A DNA stretch of 64,000 nucleotides from the NCBI GenBank assembly GCA_015501595.1, contig JADNRX010000064.1:124001-188000 (forward strand), in the 5' to 3' direction. Both the position numbers and the translations under genes were made by a program. This stretch comes from Hymenopellis radicata (Eukaryota; Basidiomycota; Agaricomycetes; Agaricales; Physalacriaceae). The notes beneath the pieces are model-generated. The model did not search any database, was not told where the DNA came from, and saw nothing but the letters and a program-made list of their open reading frames with translations. Of the stretch, positions 1 to 8,990 are shown one piece after another. Positions within the stretch are counted from its first letter, which is position 1, and the number at the start of each line of letters is the position of its first letter.

Positions 1-26
1 CATGACGAAGCAAGTAAGTATGTGTA

Positions 27-484
27 TGTAGTCTGTTGGAGATTGCGCCCCCTTTGGCAGGAGACCGGTCGATTATGTAATATCCTGATTGAGGTGACGC
101 GCCGCCAACGTGTCTGCTTCCTGTTCATCCCCAACGACGTGATATAACTTAGCTATATGACTTATAGCTATTTAAATCTACAAATGAAAATTTTTGGGCC
201 TCTAGTACGGTGTCACGATTCATGAATGCAACTGATTCGCACACTGGGCTGTGGCTGTGCAGCCCAATTGCGTTTGAACCGGGATCTCATTCGATTTGGC
301 TTCTTTCTCACATGAAAAACCTCAGAGTTGTGTTAATACAGCAATCTATATTGAATATGGCAGAAAGTACACGACAAAGCAGTACCCATGTGCCACGACA
401 CGTCGGCAGCGCATCATCCCAATTGGGATATCACGTAATCAACCGGTCTCCTGCCAAAGGGGGCGCAATTACCATAAGACTACG
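27..484. mobile_element. MITE-like element with long terminal inverted repeats (copy 1)
   Basis: The left end (27-106) is repeated in inverted orientation at about 408-484 with few mismatches. Both arms contain the motif GCAGGAGACCGGT and begin near TGTAGTCT. The interior is AT-rich and shows no convincing gene; the ORFs across it are short and unrecognised. A second family member lies at 2025-2479. The length near 460 bp and the lack of a transposase indicate a non-autonomous DNA element. The right terminus is less certain than the left, and no clear target-site duplication was found for this copy. Confidence 0.7.
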
Positions 485-756
485 GATGCCCCCATTATTG
501 TTGCCCAGTCCGAGGCGGAAAGGTCTCAAGTCGGGTACATATTCAGACCCTGCCATACTGGTTGCTTGACTGATCATCCCGGTGAGTCTTGCCATCGTTC
601 TTTTGCCCTTGCTTTGCTCACTGTCCTCATCACCAAGCTTTCACATGCTGGCGGCTGATGGGAGCAACAGGAAAGCACCAATTCTGACGTAGACGAGGCA
701 CGACAGCGACAATACTTGCACAGAACTATCTCCCAAGAACTGCAGATCCGCACACT

Positions 757-1089
757 ATGCAGCGTTCCTCAGCTCGCGCTAAGGATGCCCGTTCCCGTGC
801 TGCCCATGTTCGCGCCCTCTTGAACGACAGAAATACGGATCTGAGCGAATTCAAGTTATTAAAGCGGGAGCGGTGGCGCGAGGAACGTCAGTTGACTGCA
901 GCTGCAGACGAGGCCAAGGTCATCTCGGACCAGCTAGCAGCGCTTACCATTGCCATTGGATCAGCCTCGCGACGAGTGGTACCGGCCGCTTTGCATGGAC
1001 TTGATAATTATCTCCAACCATATCATCTTCGCCAGCTGCTCGGATTTCACCCATATCATCCACTTACCTATTATCGTTACCGTAGCTAG
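757..1089 (+). CDS. Unrecognised short ORF, possible gene fragment
   Basis: A 110-residue frame starts with MQRSSARAKDARSRAAHVRA and is rich in Arg, Ala and Glu. Residues about 5-65 could form a helix or coiled coil. The C-terminal 40 residues look unlike coding sequence. I do not recognise a family, and it may be the end of a longer gene cut by the neighbouring MITE. The stretch 485-756 upstream holds nothing I can identify. Confidence 0.2.
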   Translation: MQRSSARAKDARSRAAHVRALLNDRNTDLSEFKLLKRERWREERQLTAAADEAKVISDQLAALTIAIGSASRRVVPAALHGLDNYLQPYHLRQLLGFHPYHPLTYYRYRS

Positions 1090-1289
1090 TAATACACATT
1101 TATCGTCAATGAATCGTTTTCAACTATCTATGTTTGCATAAAATATCCTGAGCAATATCGACCTGAGAGAGTGTGTGTATATGCAAGTATCCGCGGGGCA
1201 TTGCTGGTGGCTGCAACAGCATTCAACGGAGGATCCACAGACCCCCAAAAATAAGTATCACATAAATTTCCAGTTGAGCTCCGTAGCAC

Positions 1290-1458
1290 AATAGACCAGT
1301 AGAACTATAGTTTGGTATCATCAGGCACAGTGTTCTACTGTAGAACAGGTCATTCTATGTAGTGCTATATAACGGGGGTCGATCTACGAGCACTACAGTC
1401 ACTACGGAGGTACTGTAGCGCTACATAAAGCGTATGCATTTTCCAGATGATGATGATT
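1290..1458. repeat. Dispersed repeat with TGTAGCGCTACA palindrome (copy 1)
   Basis: This segment recurs at 59835-60022 in the same orientation. Both copies share blocks such as GGGGTCGATCTACGA and CTGTAGCGCTACATA, followed by GTATGCATTTTCCAGATG. The core TGTAGCGCTACA is a perfect 12-nt palindrome. No coding frame is shared, so a small non-autonomous mobile element or its relic is the simplest reading. It lies just downstream of the WD40 gene end. Confidence 0.6.
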
Positions 1459-1483
1459 TCAGATCGAAGCAAAGACTTCAGAA

Positions 1484-2970
1484 TCAACAGTGTCCAGTAT
1501 AGCACTCTATCCAATTTTTACCAACATGGGCCACTGAAAAATCAATAGTGAGATCACCAAAGCGTGAAATGACAAGTTGACAGCCAGAGGTGCGAAGGGC
1601 AGGCATTAATGTGGATGGAAGCCATAGAAGTCTTTCCTGGTGCAAAGAGACCAACCAGCCATCATCTTGAATACGCCAAGCTTGTATGCTTGGAGGAGCT
1701 GGAGAAAGTGTCAGTAAGGAATATGCAATCAAGGAAAAGTGATAATAACATGAAGTTTTGTTAAAAGAGCAGAGTTGATCACATAGCACAGAGCTGTGGC
1801 TCATCTCTACATTCCACACCCGCACGGCGCTGTCTGTTGAGGAAGAAACAATGTGCCTGTCATCATGCGAGAACGAGGCAGAGGTGACTGAATTTGTATG
1901 CCCCTCCAGCATCAGCTCCTTCTTGCCTGTCTCTGCATTCCACACTCGCACTGTGTTGTCATATGAAGAAGAGACAATGTGCCTACCATCATATGAGAAT
2001 GAGGCAGAAGTGACCCCATTTGTATGTAGTCTTATGGTGATCGCGGGGTACTTAGCAGGATACCAGTTGATTACGCAATCACCTAATTGGGATAACGCGC
2101 CGTGGACGTATCGCAGAATATACAGCCTGTTTTATCGTGTCATTTCTAATCTATTTAGTTGAAATCATGATATGAGAGTGACTGGCGGGTTTCGAGGGCT
2201 CAACAGAACCTGAATCAAGTACAATGTGAGTTGCCGGCATCTGACTGCATAGCCACACGGCAACGTGCAAATTGGTCACATCTGTAAATTTTAGCAGCAC
2301 TGAGGCACAGAATCTTGGCATAATAGCTTGAGCTAGTTTATAAATTGTGTAGCTTACTTGTATCACGTCGTTAAGTGGGTGCATGCACGCAAACACGTTC
2401 ACGGCGCGTTATCCTAATTAGGTGATTGCATAATCAACCGGTCTCCTGCTAAGGGCCCCGCGATCACCGACAGACTACATACACATACATGCTTGCCATC
2501 GTCATGTGTATCGTTGTCAGTTTATAAGAGACTAATTTGTATGCCCCTCTAGCATCAGCTCCTCCTTGCCTATCTCGGCATTCCACACTCGCACTGTGTT
2601 GTCATCTGAGGAAGAGACAATGTACCGGCCATCATGTGAGAACGAGGCAGAATTGACCCTATTTGTATGCCCCTCTAGCATCAGCTCCTCCTTGCCTATC
2701 TCGACATTCCACACTCGCACTGTGTTGTCATCTGAAGAAGAGACAATGTGCCGATCATCATGTGAGAATGAGGCAGAGATGACCCAATCTATATGCCCCT
2801 CCAGCATCAGCTCCTCCTTGCCTATCTCTGCATTCCACACTCGCACTGTCTTGTCATATGAGGAAGAGATAATGTGCCGATCATCATGTGAGAATGAGGC
2901 AGAAGTGACCCTACTTGTATGCCCCTCTAGCATCAGCTCTTTCTTGCCTGTCTCTGCATTCCATACTCGC
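1484..2970 (-). pseudogene. 3' part of a NACHT-WD40 (STAND/NLR-like) gene, disrupted
   Basis: The minus strand encodes WD40 units of 42 residues (126 bp) with cores such as VRVWNAEIGKEELMLEGH and SASFSHDDRHI. About three and a half units lie in 2532-2966 and about one and a half in 1810-2022. Downstream there is a likely intron ending near 1680, then a tail with the segments RLLWLPSTLMPAL and GKNWIECYTGHC. Such a tail often follows the WD40 propeller of agaricomycete NACHT-WD40 proteins, which act as intracellular sensors of the STAND class. A MITE and about 50 bp of filler interrupt the propeller, and the retroelement LTR starts in mid-repeat at 2971. The NACHT and effector domains are not in the window. 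The WD40 assignment is secure; the NLR identity is inferred from repeat style and tail. Confidence 0.75.
2025..2479. mobile_element. MITE-like element with long terminal inverted repeats (copy 2)
   Basis: This relative of the 27-484 element has inverted arms at 2025-2110 and 2400-2479, starting TGTAGTCT and ending AGACTACA. A TA dinucleotide lies immediately outside each end, so a TA target duplication is possible. It is inserted inside a WD40 repeat of the surrounding gene, where the repeat text is interrupted and resumes at about 2532. The interior includes a short minus-strand frame that I do not consider a gene. Confidence 0.75.
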
Positions 2971-3559
2971 TATCACACTAGAAAATTTAAATGTAAATTC
3001 TCTAGCACAGAGGTTGCTGGAACTTTATGTAGGACGAGCTAGTCTGTTTGTTCGGGGTTAATATCAAATACTCTTTCGATATCTCTATCTGAGTAGGGGA
3101 AATCTAGGCTGTTAGTAGAGTCTTAGTAGGTCTGGTCCTACTATAAGTCGTCCACGTGAATGCTGTAGAAGTGGCTTATCGAATGCACTTCGGTTGACAC
3201 AAGCGGTATTGTGTCTACGTATCTGTTTCGGTCTTGATTACTGAGGAAGTGACTTATCGATGCACTTCAGTTGACACAAGCGGTATTGTGTTTCGGTTAA
3301 TGATACAAGCGTTCTTGTATCTACGTATTCGATCTGATCTTCTGAATTTAACTCTGTATCTGACAGAGTTACCTAAACGAGTTGCTGTTGACTGGGTTCT
3401 TCTAGTTTCGTACTAGAAGGAAAACTGAATATAAGCTTGATTTTAGCTAAGGTTCACACGAAAGTGATTGTAAAACTGGGTAGATTGATTGATTCATTGT
3501 CTAGTATCGCTCGCCTTATATACTAAAATTCTACCTACTTCTATAAGGGGAAATTCCTT

Positions 3560-3735
3560 CTGCACAGTCGATGGCACAGTCCGCACAGTCGATGGCACAG
3601 TCTGCACAGTCTGCACAGTCGATGGCACAGTTCGCACAGTCCGTACGGTTGATGGCACAGTCTGCACGGTTGATAGCACAGTTTGCACAGTCAATGGCAC
3701 AGTTTGCAACGTCTGCACAATCGATGCATATCTTG
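3560..3735. repeat. Short-period GCACAGTC array inside the 3' LTR
   Basis: Units of 8 and 12 bases built on GCACAGTC and GCACAGTCGATG are tandemly repeated with point variation. The same array occurs in the other LTR at about 19078-19253, so it belongs to the LTR. Confidence 0.85.
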
Positions 3736-3779
3736 CACAGCCTCTCTAATCATTAAATGTATTTTTGTCAGATAATCAT

Positions 3780-3868
3780 GGCTCTCTGGTGTAGTGGGCA
3801 TACCTGCGTTTCGGCTTTACGCGTGGCTGAAACAGAGGAGGTCGTAAGTTCGATTCTTACGAGAGCTA
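3780..3868 (+). tRNA. tRNA-like module 1 in the 3' LTR
   Basis: An acceptor stem can form between GGCTCTC (3780-3786) and GAGAGCT (3861-3867). The D stem is GTGT/ATAC, and the T arm is GTAAG-TTCGATT-CTTAC. Internal promoter motifs fit an A box (TGGTGTAGTGGG) and a B box (AGTTCGATTCT). The middle is not standard: GTTTCGGC pairs with GCTGAAAC to give an 8-bp hairpin with loop TTTACGCGTG, so the anticodon cannot be assigned safely. It lies antisense to the retroelement genes and is duplicated in the other LTR. It may be a functional tRNA, a captured pseudo-tRNA or a Pol III promoter module. Confidence 0.55.
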
Positions 3869-3927
3869 GTACATGGTCAACCCATAACTCTGTTTTGATT
3901 CTTGAACCTGTGTGTCTTAATCATATA

Positions 3928-4024
3928 GGCCTTGTAGTGTAGTGGTCAACACGCTTGGTATATGTGTCCGTACAAATAAATTTCACATGATCAAGAGTTA
4001 CGAGTTCGACTCTCGTCAAGGAAC
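3928..4024 (+). tRNA. tRNA-like module 2 in the 3' LTR
   Basis: The A-box-like TAGTGTAGTGGT and B-box-like AGTTCGACTCT are present. The D stem is GTGT/ACAC and the T arm is ACGAG-TTCGACT-CTCGT. The acceptor GGCCTTG/CAAGGAA has two mismatches at its open end. CTTGG can pair with TCAAG around a 32-nt loop that itself contains an ATGTG/CACAT hairpin, as expected if a roughly 25-nt intron interrupts the anticodon loop. The anticodon is not determinable, and the end mismatches suggest a degenerate copy. Confidence 0.45.
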
Positions 4025-4161
4025 CTCTTTCATAGCAACACGCTAATCTTTTCTGTTATTCCTCAGAAAATATTAGAAACCATTTTATATGCGTGACATA
4101 TTCGCGGGGAACAGAGAAATTTCAACTGTCCTCAGTTGTGGAACAACAGAAAAGATTGGAA

Positions 4162-4934
4162 CTATCGACTACAAGCGTAATTTGGCAAAACAGTATGACG
4201 ACTGATAGAATATGGAATCCTACAAATTTCTACTCTGGGGTGCGTCTGGAAATGATAGTAATACCAATGTCGAAGGCGATAAATAAAAGGCATCTCGAAA
4301 TCATCGACAGGGACGAGACAAACCATGGAGGATAAGCGCAAAGTGGGGTTAAGAAGGTAAGGGTCATCTGGTCCGTTATAAAAAATGACTCGAAGTCGTG
4401 CATACTGGCCAGCAAAACCTAAGAATGATCGGACGAACCCATGACCATACTCATCTCCATCCCACACATAGTCCAGTACTCGCACTTTCCTTCCACGTGA
4501 AGCACTGCGAGCCTGCGGTCTCATTAGAGGAAATACGACCCGCGTAGTGAGCTCGTGTCGAATGAATGCCTCCAAGAAGTGTACGTGGACGCAAGATGTT
4601 GTATAGTTCTTGGGGAATGCGAGATGGGGAGCAGCCACGAATGACTGAGTGTCGACTCGACCAAATAGGGGATCATCCTCTGGATGAATGGCTGCAGTGG
4701 TACCTGCATATCGCTCATTGCCAGAAGGGCCCACTGTCAGGAAGGCGTCGTTGGAGGATAGGGGAAAACCGTATTGCGTCGGTCGAGGTTCCGGAAATTG
4801 ATAAAAAGAACGAAATTTGGCCAATAAGGCCTCAAGGAGGAAAGTGAATATGGATAGAATTGACTGATAACGTGAGTCTAGGTGCTCGTCAAACATGTAG
4901 AGCACTCACTTCGAGAAATAGATTGAAATTCATG
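4162..4934 (-). CDS. Unrecognised ORF between integrase and 3' LTR
   Basis: A 247-residue open frame runs from 4905 to 4162. An upstream ATG at 4934 could join it through an in-phase GTGAGT...ATCAG intron, giving an N-terminus starting MNFNLFLE. The protein is rich in aromatic residues and has no obvious transmembrane span beyond a weakly hydrophobic N-terminus (SIFTFLLEALLAKF). No catalytic motif is seen. Its place, after integrase and before the 3' LTR, is where retroelements carry env-like or accessory genes. Nothing in the sequence supports an envelope function. The interval 4935-5061 has no gene. Confidence 0.5.
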
Positions 4935-5061
4935 AAGGATACGAATGTGGTCTAACGAGTGGAGTGTCGCGGTTACGGTGATAAAAGTGAATTACGTTGA
5001 TAAGTCTGGACTTGTCGTGCTTCCGTACTTTTTGAAAGAGTGATAACGTTAGAGTTGCGGA

Positions 5062-6821
5062 TCAGACTTCCTCATCAGAAGTCTCTGTATCCTCTTGGTA
5101 CTCCACTTCTAATTCAATTCTATCATCTATTTGCTGATTGCCTAGACTTTGAGTACCCTTATTACTCATCACTCCGTGCTCTCGGCTAATATAAGGAATG
5201 ACCTGGTAGGCGGCATATGTCTGACGGAGGGTAGTATTGTTCATTTCTGCTAACACATAATTTCCACGTGTGGTGCGTTTGATAATCTGGTAAGGTCCTT
5301 TATATCGGTCCGTAGTTTTGAACTGGTTAAGGTTCATCTCTACTGCGGAGTTACGTACTAGGACTAGATTGCCGGGTTCATATGTCTCCAATTGAATCTT
5401 GTGCTGAAAACGTCTGAGAAACTGCTCCTTTGATCGGAATCGCGACTGCCGAAGGATGTCAGCAGCGTTGGCTAAGTCATGATTACGCTTTTGAAGTTGA
5501 CGCATGCGTAATGACAGAAGATCTGTGCTGCTCATGCCTGGCTTGAATCCTCGGACCAGAAATGTCGATTCAAATAAATCAAAGGGAAGAAGAGGTTCGA
5601 TCCCATGTAGTAAAAAATAAGGAGAATAACCTGTAACATGCGAAACTGTGATTCGGTCTGCAAATACGGCTATAGGGACATGTTTATGCCAATTGACGGC
5701 TCGACCATCTGCTGTTTTCTCACTCGACAAGACAATAGCTTCACGTAGTATAGCATGTCCTCGTTCGACCACACCATTTGCATGCTTGTTATAGGGAAGA
5801 ATTCGGACATGAGGTATTCCAGTCTCTCGACCAGTAGTTTAAAAGCTCCCTTCACTTCAGGGCCATTATCTGTTGTGACTTGTTCCACAGCTCCATATCT
5901 ACAGTAGATCTCTTCCCAGAAAAACTTCTTAAGAGTCTGAGCATTATTATGTCTAATAGCTCGAGCTTCAAGGACTCCCGTCAGATCGTCTTTACAACAG
6001 ACAATAAAAGAGTATCCTCCTGATGGGGGCATGTTCATTACATCAATATATACTTTCTGAAAGGGACGTTGTGGGGCAGATACTACCGGAGGCATCTCTA
6101 ACCGGACTTTGGATCGAAGCTGACATCGGACACATGAGGCTAGATGAAAATGGACATCCGCTCTCATATATGGCCAATAGAAACGTGTACGGAGAAGTTC
6201 AAAGACTACTTGCTCGCCTTTATGACCTAGTCTATCATGTGCTTGAGTGATGACCTGCACTTTCTTTAGTGAGTCCTCAATCACAAGTAATGGATTTCCT
6301 GGTGAATTTCGTCGAAACATTCTTCCATCCGTTGGGTCAATATAAAACTGAGCAGCCTTTTTCAGAAATTGTTTCTTAGCTTGCTTGCTCTTAAATCCTT
6401 CCACTGGGAACTCAAGATTTTCAAGGAATTTATGAACTTTAAGCAGTGTCTCGTTCTCTTTTCCTTGACGCATATTAGAGGATGAAAAAGTCTTAGAATG
6501 AAATACATTAATTTCTCGAGGATTCTTATCTGTCGGCTGTCGTGGATATGGTGAATTCATGACTAGGAAAATGCTGTCAGCCCAGGAATCATCGTCTTCC
6601 TTAAACTCAGATGAAGAAGCAGGCTGACGTCTTGAAAGGCCGTCAGGACCTTTAAAATCCACTCCTGGTACATGTATAAGTTCGAAATCGAACATTAAAA
6701 TTCCTTGTATCCATCGATTCATAGCTGTGTTAGGCTGAAGGTCAGGCTCATTAAGCATGCCTTTAATATACTTCGCATCTACCTCAATTTTTAGATTTTT
6801 AATTCCAAAAATATGAAGCCG
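5062..6821 (-). pseudogene. Retroelement integrase with end of RNase H, frameshifted
   Basis: The first part (6821-5817) continues RNase H and then shows an integrase HHCC finger (HDRLGH...CVRCQ), the first two acidic residues of the core (YIDVM and TTDNGPE) and the typical KDDLTG segment. At about 5817 the frame is lost by one base. The third catalytic residue (VERGH) and the GPY/F-like C-terminal module (YKGPYQII) continue in the next frame, ending at 5062. The stop that separates this part from RT/RNase H is a single TAG (6822-6824) in the same frame. This copy is unlikely to make a working integrase unless readthrough and a frame change occur. Confidence 0.85.
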
Positions 6822-8309
6822 CTAATGACGTAGTGCACGATACAGTCCGTATAGTTCTAGTTTGGGCTGCGAATATCTTGCCTCTCGTTCATTCATAGGC
6901 AGGGAGCCATAGCGTGCAGGACGTCTCCTTCCATCTTCATCCTCCTGAGAAAGTATAAATCCTGTCGCAATATGACTAGTATCGACTGAAAGATAACAAG
7001 GTCTGTTTGAAGTATAATCTATAGGATGGAGAGCAGGTGCACTAGTGATAATTTTCTTGAGCTCATCAAATCTTTCTCGATGCTCCGAGGTCCATTCAAA
7101 CTCAATATCCTTTTGTAATAATTTTGCAATAGGTCGAATAATTTTGGAATAATTTGGAATCCATATTCGGACTGTCCCACAAATTCCTAAAAATCCTCTC
7201 ACATCTGTGACTGTCTTTGGTATGGGCCAGTTTATAATCTTCTCTATTCTGTCCTCATCAGGCTCCCTTCCCAGAGAGGTGCATTTCTGACCGACTATGA
7301 CGATACTGGGTCTGCATATAAAAGTCTTTTTAGCAGAAAAGGAGGCTCCGGAACATTTAATACGATGCATAATTCGATGAACATCTTGCGCATGTTCCCA
7401 GATAAATCGTCGAATACCTGGGTTTTCTACAAGGGTCTCTGGTTTTCCATTAGCATCCGGATATATAGTATTAGGTCCTTTAATAGGAAGGTCATCAATA
7501 AAGACATTAGCTTTGTGTGGAATTTCGTCTTTAATAATAAAAGCCATACAGTTCTGAAATTCCGCAGGGGAATTTGTGTATCCTTGGGGAAGGCAAGTTA
7601 ACCGAAATAGTCCTAAGGGTGTATAAAAGGCTGTCAGATCCCTTGATCGTACGTCTAGAATACGTGCATCAAAACCCGAAAATAAGTCAAAAGCAGAGTA
7701 GCACTGATGTCCGGCAAATGCTTCCACAAAGTCATCTATTATCGGGAGCTGAGTAGCATCTCGAATGCTGACTCTGTTCAGAGGTTGAAGATCATGGACT
7801 ATACGTAATGCACCACTTTTCTTTAAAACACAAAACCACTTACATCGATAAGAAGATTGACTTGGCTCATATGTTCCTGCCTGGATTTTACTCCGTATGA
7901 TTTCGATAATTTGGTCTCGTATTCCAGGTGGTATTGGAATATTTTTAAATTCCCAAGGCGTATGAGGAACGGTAGGCATTATATAATCTGAAAAATAACT
8001 TCGTTTAAGAGTACCTCTATCTGACTCTTCGAAGGAAAGTGTCTGTTCATTTAATTTTAAAATATTTTTGAATAATTTTTCCTCTTCTGGTTGAAGAAAT
8101 CCGCCTTTGTTTACTTCGAGCGAATTAATACGCTCAATCGTGAGTTTTTGTGTAGGTTCAAACTCAGGTGGATGAGGCGATAAGAAGGGGAGTGTGTGTA
8201 AAGGGTCCTCAGGAATATTTCTATGCACTCTCGCTTCCTCAGGAAAGGTTCCAGAAACCGGTTTAACCTTCTGGTCTACTCGCTTGTACATGGTTAGAAT
8301 TTTTCTCAC
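6822..8309 (-). CDS. Retroelement reverse transcriptase / RNase H
   Basis: A 495-codon frame holds a Ty3/Gypsy RT. Visible blocks are SYRCKWFCVLKKSGALRIVH, LPQGYTNSPAEFQ and the catalytic box as FIDDL, which replaces the commoner YIDDI. RNase H follows with LSVDTSHIATGF and the conserved acidic segment in PKLELYGLYRALRH. The frame ends with TAG right after that segment, inside RNase H. Its first codon is GTG and the reading is out of frame with the preceding pre-RT segment, so a one-base indel near 8315 probably split one polyprotein. Confidence 0.9.
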   Translation of the reverse strand: MRKILTMYKRVDQKVKPVSGTFPEEARVHRNIPEDPLHTLPFLSPHPPEFEPTQKLTIERINSLEVNKGGFLQPEEEKLFKNILKLNEQTLSFEESDRGTLKRSYFSDYIMPTVPHTPWEFKNIPIPPGIRDQIIEIIRSKIQAGTYEPSQSSYRCKWFCVLKKSGALRIVHDLQPLNRVSIRDATQLPIIDDFVEAFAGHQCYSAFDLFSGFDARILDVRSRDLTAFYTPLGLFRLTCLPQGYTNSPAEFQNCMAFIIKDEIPHKANVFIDDLPIKGPNTIYPDANGKPETLVENPGIRRFIWEHAQDVHRIMHRIKCSGASFSAKKTFICRPSIVIVGQKCTSLGREPDEDRIEKIINWPIPKTVTDVRGFLGICGTVRIWIPNYSKIIRPIAKLLQKDIEFEWTSEHRERFDELKKIITSAPALHPIDYTSNRPCYLSVDTSHIATGFILSQEDEDGRRRPARYGSLPMNEREARYSQPKLELYGLYRALRH

Positions 8310-8767
8310 AGCCTTCCAATGAGCTTTCTAGGTAGTCTAACTTGCCTCTTATTTCTACGAGCAATTTCAGCAACAGTAATTTCAGCTGACAATCGAGGTG
8401 CAGTATCCGATTCTATTTCTGTTGCGAATATGATTATGTCTCCCTGCTCCGGCTCATAATCTCCCAGAATCTGAGGCTCATTGCTTGGTTCAGACTCTCT
8501 TTTAGCTTTCTGAAGCCGTCTACGCACTCCTTGAATAAGGCGTAGGTCTCTAGATTTAGATGGTACGACTCGAGGAAGACTATGAGGCACGTCCTCTGTC
8601 ACTAGCCTAGTATCCGCGTCCGTTCCTTTATGTACAATCTTGCAATGGGACTTTGATTGAGTGTTTAACATCATGACGTCCTTAGTAGAATCCTTTTCCC
8701 AAGCCATGCCTCCTTCACACTTCGCGGGAACAGAAAATCGGAAGTACAATGTCGAATTGTATTCCAC
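8306..8767 (-). pseudogene. Pre-RT part of the pol polyprotein
   Basis: These 153 residues run directly into RT in another frame. The region contains the segment FRFSVPAKCEGGMAW and a basic end RRNKRQVRLPRKL. In related elements this linker and RT form one polyprotein, so the break near 8315 looks like a frameshift. It has no catalytic motif of its own. The interval 8768-8990 upstream contains no gene that I can support. Confidence 0.6.
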
Positions 8768-8990
8768 ACACTATGTGACACAACTTTAGCAACGATACAC
8801 AAGTCCGAAGGTCCAGGTAAGTAGGTAAGTACAACTGCCTACTCTAAATAAAAGTAGCGGAAGAAGAAAACAGGGTATAGATCTGAAGATTAGAAGTACG
8901 AAAGCGGAATACATAATAGTCTGTGAAAATACATGTACCTGGTCCTTGCCATCCAGCGGCAAGATCAAGATGAATGATAGAAGGGCAAGT

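Larger units (their letters stand above)
2971..4098 (-). repeat. 3' LTR of the retroelement
   Basis: This 1,128-bp copy reads TGTCAC...GTGATA on the element strand. It is nearly identical to the 1,282-bp copy at 18335-19616; the length difference of 154 bp equals two extra 77-bp tandem units in the other copy. On the plus strand it contains, in order, two 77-bp units (about 3170-3300), a short-period array of GCACAGTC-type units (about 3560-3735) and two tRNA-like modules (3780-3868 and 3928-4024). ORFs crossing the array merely translate the repeats. Confidence 0.85.

Noticed and set aside
3489..3756. Overlapping ORFs on both strands across the GCACAGTC array (also at 19007-19274)
   Set aside because: They only translate the short repeat in several frames; no coding signature beyond the repeat.
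4099..4130. Similarity of CGCGGGGAACAGAGAAAT to 8718-8740 in the pre-RT region
   Set aside because: The match is under 20 bases and does not extend; probably chance.
8786..8968. Hydrophobic 60-codon minus ORF between the accessory and pre-RT regions
   Set aside because: Short, with no context or conservation that can be seen; hydrophobicity follows from T-rich sequence.
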